Both the position numbers and the translations under genes were made by a program. From an uncultured Treponema sp. (lineage in GTDB: Bacteria > Spirochaetota > Spirochaetia > Treponematales > Treponemataceae): DNA of 7,276 nt. The notes under the pieces are model-generated. The model was not told the DNA's origin. It saw only the letters and a program-made list of their open reading frames with translations, and did no database searches. The stretch spans positions 1-7,276 of the forward strand of contig NZ_CALHGC010000106.1 in the NCBI RefSeq assembly GCF_938029485.1. The letters are read 5' to 3'. Below, in pieces: positions 1 to 5,949 of this stretch; position 1 is the first letter of the stretch, and each line of letters opens with the position of its first letter.

Positions 1-43
1 CGGTTTTTATCTACTCTATCTGATGTGTTTACCTGTCTGCTGG

Positions 44-78
44 AAAAATGTGCGAAATTTTAAGCAAAATTTCGCACA
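44..78 (-). terminator. Probable intrinsic terminator of the chemotaxis receptor gene
   Basis: A perfect 13-bp inverted repeat (49-61 TGTGCGAAATTTT pairing with 66-78) encloses a 4-base loop, AAGC. Read leftward, the stem is followed directly by five T residues (complement of A44-A48), which is the layout of a rho-independent terminator. It lies about 75 bases beyond the receptor stop codon. Read rightward there is no T run, so it should act on leftward transcripts only. The stem is rather AT-rich in its upper half, so efficiency is uncertain. Confidence 0.55.
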
Positions 79-85
79 GAAGGAA

Positions 86-119
86 GGCAACCGCTAAAAA
101 TATTTTTCATGCGGTTGCC
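86..119. repeat. Perfect inverted repeat with a second inner stem
   Basis: GGCAACCGC (86-94) pairs perfectly with GCGGTTGCC (111-119). Inside the 16-base loop, AAAAA (96-100) can pair with TTTTT (103-107). It lies between the receptor stop codon and the terminator-like hairpin at 44-78. Neither strand shows a T run straight after the stem, so it is not a standard terminator by itself. It could protect the 3' end of the receptor mRNA or be half of a double terminator. Confidence 0.6.
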
Positions 120-153
120 CTGATTACGTATTTGAAGCAGCGCATCCGTAAGG

Positions 154-2226
154 TTATGATGACGTGCAGGTTCCTGCTTCTTTGCACCGTGCAGCGTTTG
201 CACAAGAGCCGCATTTGTTCAAATAAGATCCGAGTGAACGGTCAACGAGGATAATATGTTCCACAAGCCAGTCGGAAATAAAAGCATACAATTCTACCAA
301 GTCGATATCCTTGCCTTCGGTAAAATCTTTTATGACGTTCTTGACTGCTGCCGTAAACGTTACGTGAGCTTTTTTATGCCCTGATGATGAGGGATACCGG
401 GTAGCATCCATCAGCTCTTCTTCATGCGAAAAATGCAGTTTTACATAATCCGCACATTGATCCAATAAAGCTTTTACCGCTTCTTTTGTCGGCGGAACCC
501 CGCTCGTTATAACGGAATAGAGAGTGTCGGCAATTTCAAACAAATGACGATGCTGATTATCAATTGTTTCAATACCGACCTTATAACCGTCATGCCATGG
601 GATGCGCACGGGTCCGTATACCTTGCGGAGAGAGGTATTGATGTTACCGACAATTTTCCGGTTTTTCATACCGGTTTCCGCGACGGATGCCGAAGCTGCT
701 TTTATATGATGAATACCTTCCATAAATGACTGTATCTGAGCATTGATGGAGATTAAAAAACTTGCAAATTCGGTAACCGAAGTACGCTGTCCCGCAATCT
801 CGCCCGATACGATACCGATCCGGTCGTTTGTTTCCCGTGCGGTTTCTACCATCAAAGCTGCAGTTTGCATTGCGGTTTGCGTACCTTTTCCCATTTCCGT
901 CACTGCTGCAATAATCGATTCAATACTATTGATTACCACATGAGATTCGCTGATTTGTCTTTTTGTTTCCTCTGTAAATTGATCGAATGCCGCGACGGCG
1001 CTTTGTACGATTTTATTATTATCGCCCAGCATCTCGGCAATTTTCCGCGCTGTTTTTGTTGTTTCACCCGAAAGTGTGCGGATTTCTTGTGCGATAACGC
1101 CGAATCCCTTACCGAATTGACCTGCATGAGCTGCTTCAATAGAAGCATTCATTGCAAGAACGCCTGTTTGCGAGGCAATATTTTCGACGGCATGAGTAAA
1201 AGACATAATCCCCTGACTTGATGAACGCAAAAGTTCAACGGTGCCGATTAATTCTTTGATTTGAGAATTTTGTACTTCATACCGTTGCACAAAACCGTAC
1301 ATAGAATCGCGGCGCTGGGAAGCGATAGTGTTTACGTTATCGATATGGCGCGATATGTCGGATAGTACGGAAGAGGATTGGTTGATGGAACTATTTTGAT
1401 TTCCGAGCATTTCTGTCATGTCTTGCATTTTTTCGAGAATGGTGTCGAAGGAACGTTTTAAATCGTCCGAAATTTTTTCCCAGCTGTCCGATTGACTTTG
1501 TAGATATTGGTAGACTTTTTGCATTTCCGTAACGGCGGCATCCAGTCTATCGGAAGCATCGCCTAAGGTAACGCTGAATTCAACGCTGTCTTTAACGTTT
1601 TCTACCAGCTCTTTCATCTTTTCCAGCGATTCTTGTGCTTCGATTGTGTGTGCATTCGATATGTTGTATATGCCATCGTTTAATACGTAGATTAAAAGAT
1701 GGGCAGCCGTGTTTACCGTTATTCCGGTGATACATATAAATAGCACTCTTCGTTGAACGGCATCCGCTAAAGAGAGCTTTAATGCAAAGAATGTTATCAT
1801 CACTGCAACCGCGGCAATACAAAAGCACAGCAGTTGCCGCCGGCGAATTGCAATAATAAGATTTAAAGTTCCGATCGCCAAATACGCAATAATTAAACGG
1901 TATAATATTTGGAGCATATTGAGTGCGGGAAGCAGAAATGCAACCATGCTGCACAGTAAGAAAAGACTGGCGGTACAGAAATAAGCGCCTGCGGCAAATT
2001 TTCCTTTTCTTGGTAAGATAATTGACAGTATAAAAAGTGTGGCGATAGTCAGGAAGCTCAGCTTAAAATAAAGTGTATTGCCGTTTATAAGAGTGTAGAT
2101 TGTACAGCCGAGTGTAACGGTAAATCCCACTAAATTAGTACCGAGAATAAACGGTAGCCGCCGCTTTGTCCGTAAACCGGCTTTTGCTTGAACCGTTGCG
2201 GGAATAAAGAATGATACAAAGCGCAT
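154..2226 (-). CDS. Methyl-accepting chemotaxis receptor with C-terminal hemerythrin domain
   Basis: 690 residues. About six hydrophobic segments fill the N-terminus (roughly 25-47, 53-71, 77-99, 104-126, 131-150, 160-182) with short loops and no large periplasmic domain. A helical cytoplasmic region follows, with the receptor signalling tip at about 350-389 (QTGVLAMN, then IEAAHAG, KGFGVIA and EIRTL). Residues about 541-669 form a hemerythrin domain; the expected di-iron ligands are all visible: H559, H598, E602, H617, H621, H657 and D662. The layout recalls Desulfovibrio DcrH, a receptor with a C-terminal hemerythrin domain, so oxygen or redox taxis is the likely role; that is inference. 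The last 20 residues carry four cysteines (C672, C675, C681, C687), which is odd. I see no clear HAMP domain and no NWETF-type tail. The ATG is supported by GGAGG seven bases upstream. The gene stands alone on this strand. Confidence 0.93.
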   Translation of the reverse strand: MRFVSFFIPATVQAKAGLRTKRRLPFILGTNLVGFTVTLGCTIYTLINGNTLYFKLSFLTIATLFILSIILPRKGKFAAGAYFCTASLFLLCSMVAFLLPALNMLQILYRLIIAYLAIGTLNLIIAIRRRQLLCFCIAAVAVMITFFALKLSLADAVQRRVLFICITGITVNTAAHLLIYVLNDGIYNISNAHTIEAQESLEKMKELVENVKDSVEFSVTLGDASDRLDAAVTEMQKVYQYLQSQSDSWEKISDDLKRSFDTILEKMQDMTEMLGNQNSSINQSSSVLSDISRHIDNVNTIASQRRDSMYGFVQRYEVQNSQIKELIGTVELLRSSSQGIMSFTHAVENIASQTGVLAMNASIEAAHAGQFGKGFGVIAQEIRTLSGETTKTARKIAEMLGDNNKIVQSAVAAFDQFTEETKRQISESHVVINSIESIIAAVTEMGKGTQTAMQTAALMVETARETNDRIGIVSGEIAGQRTSVTEFASFLISINAQIQSFMEGIHHIKAASASVAETGMKNRKIVGNINTSLRKVYGPVRIPWHDGYKVGIETIDNQHRHLFEIADTLYSVITSGVPPTKEAVKALLDQCADYVKLHFSHEEELMDATRYPSSSGHKKAHVTFTAAVKNVIKDFTEGKDIDLVELYAFISDWLVEHIILVDRSLGSYLNKCGSCANAARCKEAGTCTSS

Positions 2227-2233
2227 AGCAGCG

Positions 2234-2238
2234 CCTCC
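2234..2238 (-). promoter_or_regulatory. Shine-Dalgarno site of the chemotaxis receptor
   Basis: On the minus strand GGAGG is followed by seven bases and the ATG at 2226-2224. It is the strongest ribosome-binding site in the window and fixes the receptor start. Confidence 0.8.
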
Positions 2239-2255
2239 GTTTTCAAAGAGATTTA

Positions 2256-2289
2256 GGAAAACCTTTAAGAACCGATCAAGTTTTTAGAG
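2256..2289. repeat. Diverged hairpin repeat, related to the one at 4301-4335
   Basis: CTTTAAGAAC (2263-2272) pairs with GTTTTTAGAG (2280-2289) around a 7-base loop, as ten pairs of which two are G-U in rightward RNA. The preceding GGAAAACCT is identical to the sequence in front of the hairpin at 4301-4335, and GTTTTTAGAG is identical to its right arm. It lies just upstream of the receptor gene, in its likely 5' leader when read leftward. In leftward RNA the two wobbles become A-C mismatches, so the fold is better in the rightward transcript. Confidence 0.5.
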
Positions 2290-2314
2290 ATGCTCAGTAA
2301 CAGCGCCGGCATCC

Positions 2315-2320
2315 TATAAT
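2315..2320 (+). promoter_or_regulatory. Candidate -10 box for the rightward cluster
   Basis: TATAAT is a perfect sigma-70 consensus -10 hexamer, about 85 bases ahead of the thioesterase ATG chosen here. The region 17 bases upstream (GCTCAG, 2292-2297) does not resemble TTGACA, so only half of a promoter is visible. The rest of the divergent gap (2227-2404) holds the hairpin repeat at 2256-2289 and the small structures near the thioesterase start; I could not identify a promoter for the receptor gene. Confidence 0.35.
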
Positions 2321-2404
2321 ATCGGTTAAAAAAAATCAATAAGAGGTTTATGCAGGACAAACGCATCATTGCACAACGCTCTAAAAGCAGTTACACTGCT
2401 TCCC

Positions 2405-3277
2405 ATGATACTCGATAATAAATACACGATGCCGTATACGGTGCCTACTACCGCCATCGACGGGCAGTACCGCTGTACGCCTCTTACCTTTGCAGCCCTT
2501 TCGCAGGATTTGGCGGCTAACCATTATAGTTCTACCGGTATATTTATGCCGCAGCTGCAAAAAAGAGGGTTAATGTGGATTATCTCCAAGCAGCATTTTG
2601 AAATACATGAATATCCGCTCTGGCTCGATTGCTTGACGCTGCAAACATGGGCGCAGCCGCCGAAGGGGCTTTTTTGTTTTCGGGATTTTGCCTATTACTA
2701 TGCCGAGGGCGGGAAGAAAGCTTCGTTGTCTGCAGCCTTCAACGACTTCGATTCGGCGGAGCGGAAGGGTGCGGAATGGACGGCAGATTCGCTGCAGCGG
2801 CACGGAGACCTTTGTGTGCGCGGCAGCATGTGCTGGCTCGTGTTGAATACGCAAACAAACCAGCCTGCCGTTCTCGACGAGACGGTATTCGGTTCGCTGG
2901 GGTTTTGCGCAGATCATTTGGAAGGACGGGTTTTTGCAAAGATCCCCTTGCCTGAACGCTGGGATAGGGAAGAGCGGCTGCATCCGTCGCTTTTGGATAT
3001 CGACATGAACGGTCATGTCAATAATCTGAATTACATCCGATGGGCGCTATCATTCATGAATGCGGATTTTTGCAGGGGAAAACTGCTCCGCGTCCTCGAT
3101 ACCAATTTTTTGATTTCCGCTCAATACGGTGAGGAACTCTGCTGCCGCTGCTCTTACAGCGAGGAAAGCGTATGTGTTCATTCTATCATAAGAATTGCCG
3201 ACGGCAGTGAGGTTTTCCGCGCCCGCACCGAATGGGCGGATGAACAAAAGATGGCGCGTCCGCTTCAGGCCGAGTGA
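2405..3277 (+). CDS. Acyl-ACP thioesterase (FatA/FatB-like family)
   Basis: 290 residues from this ATG. The protein has the two-half (double hot-dog) length and shape of acyl-ACP thioesterases, which release free fatty acids from acyl carrier protein in the cytoplasm. The second half carries DMNGHVNN (D200, N202, H204, N206, N207), matching the Asp-x-Asn-x-His catalytic motif of plant FatB. The YGEE stretch around 241-244 probably supplies the acidic residue placed about 35 residues later in FatB, but no Cys follows it as in the plant ECG motif. The first half begins with YTVPTTAIDGQYRCTPLTFAAL-type sequence typical of the family N-terminus. The start is uncertain: a TTG at 2369 would add 12 residues and has AGGA 11 bases upstream, while this ATG and the one at 2429 lack a visible ribosome-binding site. 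It is the first gene of the rightward cluster. Confidence 0.85.
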   Translation: MILDNKYTMPYTVPTTAIDGQYRCTPLTFAALSQDLAANHYSSTGIFMPQLQKRGLMWIISKQHFEIHEYPLWLDCLTLQTWAQPPKGLFCFRDFAYYYAEGGKKASLSAAFNDFDSAERKGAEWTADSLQRHGDLCVRGSMCWLVLNTQTNQPAVLDETVFGSLGFCADHLEGRVFAKIPLPERWDREERLHPSLLDIDMNGHVNNLNYIRWALSFMNADFCRGKLLRVLDTNFLISAQYGEELCCRCSYSEESVCVHSIIRIADGSEVFRARTEWADEQKMARPLQAE

Positions 3278-3300
3278 TCCGTTTTATCGGATTTGTTTTA
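3277..3300 (+). terminator. Weak terminator-like hairpin after the thioesterase gene
   Basis: ATCCG (3277-3281) pairs with CGGAT (3288-3292) around a 6-base loop and is followed by TTGTTTTA. The stem is only five pairs, so at most partial termination or attenuation before rsmA is likely. Confidence 0.25.
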
Positions 3301-3342
3301 TCGATCGTTTGATTCCGTTATGAAAATTCATGCAATGTTTAC

Positions 3343-3346
3343 AGGA
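3343..3346 (+). promoter_or_regulatory. Shine-Dalgarno site that decides the rsmA start
   Basis: AGGA, within ACAGGAAA, lies seven bases before the ATG at 3354. The upstream in-frame ATG at 3330 has no such site, so 3354 is preferred. Confidence 0.6.
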
Positions 3347-3353
3347 AATACAA

Positions 3354-4208
3354 ATGCTTCCCGATTATAATGCTCCTTCCGCGCTTGCCGCCGTACTTGA
3401 CGAACACGGGTTCGGAATGCAGAAAAAGTTCGGACAAAATTTTTTAATTAACGCACATATACGGCAGGAACTTGTTTCCGCGCTCGGCCTTTCCGCAGGG
3501 GATAGCGTGTGGGAAGTGGGGCCGGGGCTCGGCTCGATGACGTCGCTGCTGTTGGAGGCTGGCGCCGATCTAACCGTGTTCGAAATAGACCGCGGCTTCG
3601 TGCAGCTCTTAACATCTTATTTCGGTTCATATCATTCGTTTCATTTAATAGAAGGCGATGTGCTTAAAACGTGGAAGGCGGAGTACACGAGACAGGTTCC
3701 GGACGCTTTTTTCGGAAATCTGCCGTACAATATTGCGGCGAAACTTATCGCAGCGACAATCGAAGCCGAGTGTTTTTTTAACCGCATGGTCATAACCGTG
3801 CAAAAAGAGGTCGGTCTCCGGATGACCGCGGCTCCGGGCAGTGCGGATTATTCGTCGTTTTCGGTGCTGTGCCAATGGGCTTATGATGTAGAGCCGATCC
3901 GCGATATTGCTCCCGCCGCGTTCTGGCCCAAACCGAATGTCGAGTCCCGGGCGCTCCGCTTTATAAAGAAACAATCGCCTCAGCCGGTACGCGATGCGCG
4001 TCTTTTTTTAACTCTTGTACGCGGCCTATTCGGAGCGCGGCGTAAAACGGTGAAGAATAATTTGAGTACGCTTCTTGCCGCACGGGGGAAAAAGGTGCTC
4101 CTTGCGGAAGCACTACTGAAAGAAGCCTCAATCGATCCCGCCGCCCGTGCGGAGTCTCTTACGGTCTATGATTTTATCCGATTATCCGATATACTTGGGA
4201 ATATGTAA
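3354..4208 (+). CDS. rsmA: 16S rRNA adenine N6-dimethyltransferase RsmA (KsgA)
   Basis: 284 residues, a normal length for RsmA/KsgA, which uses S-adenosylmethionine to dimethylate two adjacent adenines in the loop of helix 45 near the 3' end of 16S rRNA during late 30S assembly. KKFGQNFL near residue 24 is the characteristic entry motif. EVGPGLGSMT (54-63) is the SAM-binding glycine loop, FEID (76-79) holds the acidic ribose-binding residue, EGD is at 100-102, and GNLPYNI (121-127) contains the NLPY catalytic motif of adenine N6-methyltransferases. FWPKPNVES (190-198) and FGARRKTVKNNL (about 226-237) are conserved C-terminal elements. An in-frame ATG at 3330 would add eight residues but lacks a ribosome-binding site. 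The gap to the thioesterase gene is 76 bases. The stop codon lies inside the left arm of a 17-bp inverted repeat. Confidence 0.96.
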   Translation: MLPDYNAPSALAAVLDEHGFGMQKKFGQNFLINAHIRQELVSALGLSAGDSVWEVGPGLGSMTSLLLEAGADLTVFEIDRGFVQLLTSYFGSYHSFHLIEGDVLKTWKAEYTRQVPDAFFGNLPYNIAAKLIAATIEAECFFNRMVITVQKEVGLRMTAAPGSADYSSFSVLCQWAYDVEPIRDIAPAAFWPKPNVESRALRFIKKQSPQPVRDARLFLTLVRGLFGARRKTVKNNLSTLLAARGKKVLLAEALLKEASIDPAARAESLTVYDFIRLSDILGNM

Positions 4209-4235
4209 AAGCTCGGTTAGCTTTTACATATTCCC
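4197..4235. repeat. Perfect 17-bp inverted repeat over the rsmA stop codon
   Basis: GGGAATATGTAAAAGCT (4197-4213) pairs without mismatch with 4219-4235 around the 5-base loop CGGTT. The rsmA TAA (4206-4208) is in the left arm, so the last codons of rsmA are part of the stem. No T run follows on either strand, so it is not a typical intrinsic terminator. It is the first of three consecutive hairpins. Confidence 0.85.
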
Positions 4236-4237
4236 GA

Positions 4238-4287
4238 CGAGTTCTGAGATAAGTTTTTTATATCATAACAACTTATCTCAGAACTCG
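4238..4287. repeat. Perfect 18-bp inverted repeat between rsmA and the next gene
   Basis: CGAGTTCTGAGATAAGTT (4238-4255) pairs without mismatch with 4270-4287 around a 14-base AT-rich loop. It starts two bases after the preceding hairpin ends. No T tract follows the stem in either direction. The sequence of the stem does not resemble the hairpins on either side. Confidence 0.85.
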
Positions 4288-4300
4288 CAAATAAGCTCAA

Positions 4301-4335
4301 GGAAAACCTCTAAAAAACTGAGGTTTTTAGAGGTT
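4301..4335. repeat. Perfect 12-bp inverted repeat covering a ribosome-binding site
   Basis: AACCTCTAAAAA (4305-4316) pairs without mismatch with TTTTTAGAGGTT (4324-4335) around a 7-base loop. The right arm contains AGAGG, the only Shine-Dalgarno-like sequence for the ATG at 4339. The lead-in GGAAAACCT and the right-arm core GTTTTTAGAG recur at 2256-2289, so this is one of at least two copies in the window. Confidence 0.8.
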
Positions 4336-4338
4336 CGG

Positions 4339-4944
4339 ATGTGTAAACGATTGCGTTGTATTGCGTTTTTGGTTCTGTGCATGATGGCCGTTGCGCAGAT
4401 GCCGCTGGTTGCGGAAGAAAAAAAAGAAGAAGATCATACGCCGGTTCCCTATACAAAAGAGGAATTTCCGCTTTGGCAGCGGGAGTTCAGACGGTTTGAA
4501 ATACTGTCTTTCGGGGCGCTCCCCTTTGTTACGCTTTTATCCTTTTGGGGCTATGATATGGTTCGCGCGGCGAAGCACCCGAAAGACCCCGCCTATTATC
4601 CGTGGCCGCTTAAAAAAGCTGACAAAGCCGTAGCGCTTACCGAAAAAGAACAGCTCAACGTGTTCCTTACCGCCGCCGGTATTTCGGTAACCATCGCATT
4701 AATCGATATAACGTACCGCGCCATTAAACGTGCCGTAGTAAAAAAACGCTTGGAACGTGAAAATGCCTTTACCGAAGATCCCATTCAGTTTACACCGATC
4801 ACCCTGCCGCTTGAAGATGAACCGCCGCCTACGGGAAATACCGGAGCCGCACCGGCAGAGAAGAACAGCCCGGAAGCCGATAAAAAAGACGTCTCAGGCA
4901 CGGGGGCCGGAAATACGAGAATCGGTGCGGCGCCGATACGGTAG
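4339..4944 (+). CDS. Uncharacterised small membrane protein with signal peptide
   Basis: 201 residues; I do not recognise the family. The start is chosen because residues 1-25 form a clear signal peptide: basic MCKRLR, hydrophobic core CIAFLVLCMMAVA, then a likely signal-peptidase site after PLVA. The frame is open back to 4147, but that extension runs through rsmA and the hairpins and hides the signal peptide. LVLC does not fit a lipobox well because Leu precedes Cys14. Two further hydrophobic segments lie at about 54-74 and 106-128. Basic clusters flank both (REFRR, then KRAVVKKRLER), so topology is unclear. The C-terminal 60 residues are Pro-, Ala-, Glu- and Gly-rich and probably disordered. 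GAGG sits five bases before the ATG, inside a hairpin arm. It is nine bases ahead of the RluD-type gene, so the two are likely cotranscribed. Function unknown; an envelope role is only inferred from the targeting. Confidence 0.75.
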   Translation: MCKRLRCIAFLVLCMMAVAQMPLVAEEKKEEDHTPVPYTKEEFPLWQREFRRFEILSFGALPFVTLLSFWGYDMVRAAKHPKDPAYYPWPLKKADKAVALTEKEQLNVFLTAAGISVTIALIDITYRAIKRAVVKKRLERENAFTEDPIQFTPITLPLEDEPPPTGNTGAAPAEKNSPEADKKDVSGTGAGNTRIGAAPIR

Positions 4945-4953
4945 CGCACCATT

Positions 4954-5940
4954 ATGACTAAAGTATTTGAGCTTGAGGTGCCGGAAGGTACCGGCAAGCT
5001 GAGGCTTGATGCGTTTTGCAGCAGCATTCTTACCGGCATGACCCGTTCACAGCTGAAAACGGGAATACAATCCGTGCAGCTCAATGGGCGGCAGGCAAAA
5101 CTTTCAAGCGCTGTGCAGGCAGGCGACCGTATCTCACTGATCTGGGAAAATCCGCTCCCCGATGTTCTTATCCCCGAACATATTCCGCTCTGTGTTTTGT
5201 ATGAAGATGACGATGTTATTGTGGTGAATAAGCGGGCCGGTATGGTAACGCACCCTGCGGCGGGCAACTGGACGGGCACGCTGGTGCAGGCGCTTGCCTA
5301 TTACCGCTTGCACACTTCACCTATCCATGATGAGTTTGCCCGCCGGCTTGCCGCGGAGCAGGAAAGAGGGAGCTTTGCAGACCTATTGCGTGCAGGTATC
5401 GTTCATCGGCTTGATAAGGATACCTCCGGCATCCTTATCACTGCCCGTAATGCCGAATCGGAAGCTTTTTTGAAAAACGAATTTAAGCTGCGGCGTACGG
5501 AAAAATATTATCTCGCAATTCTGAACGGCGTACCGGAAAAGCCAGCCGGCATTATCGAAACTTCGGTGTTCCGCGACGGGCATAGCCGGATTCGGTTTTC
5601 CGCCTCGGCAGATCCGTCTAAGGGAAAATATGCCCGCTCCCGCTATAAGGTGCTGCGGGTGTATGAGCGGTATGCGCTCGTGCTTTTTAAAATCGATACC
5701 GGCAGAACCCACCAGATTCGGCTCCACGCGCGTTTTATCGGTTGTCCGGTGCTCGGGGATCCATTGTATGGAAAAAAAGAGGCGGAATGGAAACCGTACG
5801 GGCTGATGCTCCACGCGTACAGGCTTTGTATTACACTCCCTTCGACACGGGAAAAAGCCGTGTTCACCGCCCCGCTGCCCCGAAAATTCTTGACTGTCTT
5901 GCGTATTTTACGGATGCAGCATCCGCAGGGGAATAGCTGA
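4954..5940 (+). CDS. rluD: RluD-type rRNA pseudouridine synthase with S4 domain
   Basis: 328 residues. It isomerises uridine to pseudouridine in structured RNA, in RluD itself at three positions of 23S rRNA helix 69. An S4 RNA-binding domain spans about 15-63 (KLRLDAF to AGDRISLIW). The catalytic domain follows, with VVNKRAGMVTHP at 90-101, the active-site motif GIVHRLDKDTSG (148-159, catalytic Asp154), GRTHQIRLH (250-258) and GDPLYG (268-273). Length and order match RluA-family enzymes of the RluC/RluD group. The RluD assignment over RluC rests on the active-site motif alone, so target specificity is not certain. Residues about 118-145 before the active site are slightly longer than usual. 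There is no clear ribosome-binding site; the start is nine bases after the upstream stop, so translation may depend on coupling. It is followed nine bases later by a second synthase of the same family. Confidence 0.9.
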   Translation: MTKVFELEVPEGTGKLRLDAFCSSILTGMTRSQLKTGIQSVQLNGRQAKLSSAVQAGDRISLIWENPLPDVLIPEHIPLCVLYEDDDVIVVNKRAGMVTHPAAGNWTGTLVQALAYYRLHTSPIHDEFARRLAAEQERGSFADLLRAGIVHRLDKDTSGILITARNAESEAFLKNEFKLRRTEKYYLAILNGVPEKPAGIIETSVFRDGHSRIRFSASADPSKGKYARSRYKVLRVYERYALVLFKIDTGRTHQIRLHARFIGCPVLGDPLYGKKEAEWKPYGLMLHAYRLCITLPSTREKAVFTAPLPRKFLTVLRILRMQHPQGNS

Positions 5941-5942
5941 GG
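5939..5942 (+). promoter_or_regulatory. Shine-Dalgarno site of the second pseudouridine synthase
   Basis: GAGG overlaps the stop codon of the upstream synthase (TGA, 5938-5940) and lies seven bases before the ATG at 5950. The overlap suggests coupled translation of the two synthases. Confidence 0.6.
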
Positions 5943-5949
5943 TAACCGC

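Noticed and set aside
48..254. 68-residue rightward frame at the left end
   Set aside because: It runs through both hairpins and into the antisense of the receptor gene, with no ribosome-binding site.
865..1221. 118-residue rightward frame inside the receptor gene
   Set aside because: Antisense to a well-supported coding region; Cys- and Phe-rich composition with no recognisable motif.
2570..3016. 148-residue leftward frame inside the thioesterase gene
   Set aside because: Antisense shadow of a coding region with an intact catalytic motif; Arg- and Pro-rich composition typical of such shadows.
3330..3353. Upstream in-frame start for rsmA
   Set aside because: No ribosome-binding site; the ATG at 3354 has AGGA at correct spacing and the conserved family sequence begins after it.
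4197..4287. Hairpins at 4197-4235 and 4238-4287 as intrinsic terminators
   Set aside because: No T tract follows either stem in either direction; the run of T residues at 4254-4259 lies at the inner end of the second stem's left arm and in its loop.
4197..4335. CRISPR array
   Set aside because: The three palindromes have different sequences and there are no direct repeats with regular spacers.
4147..4338. 64-residue N-terminal extension of the membrane protein
   Set aside because: It overlaps rsmA, crosses all three hairpins, has no ribosome-binding site and would bury a clear signal peptide that begins at the ATG at 4339.
4785..5279. 164-residue leftward frame across the membrane-protein and RluD-type genes
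   Set aside because: Antisense shadow of two supported genes; Ser-rich, no motif, no ribosome-binding site seen.
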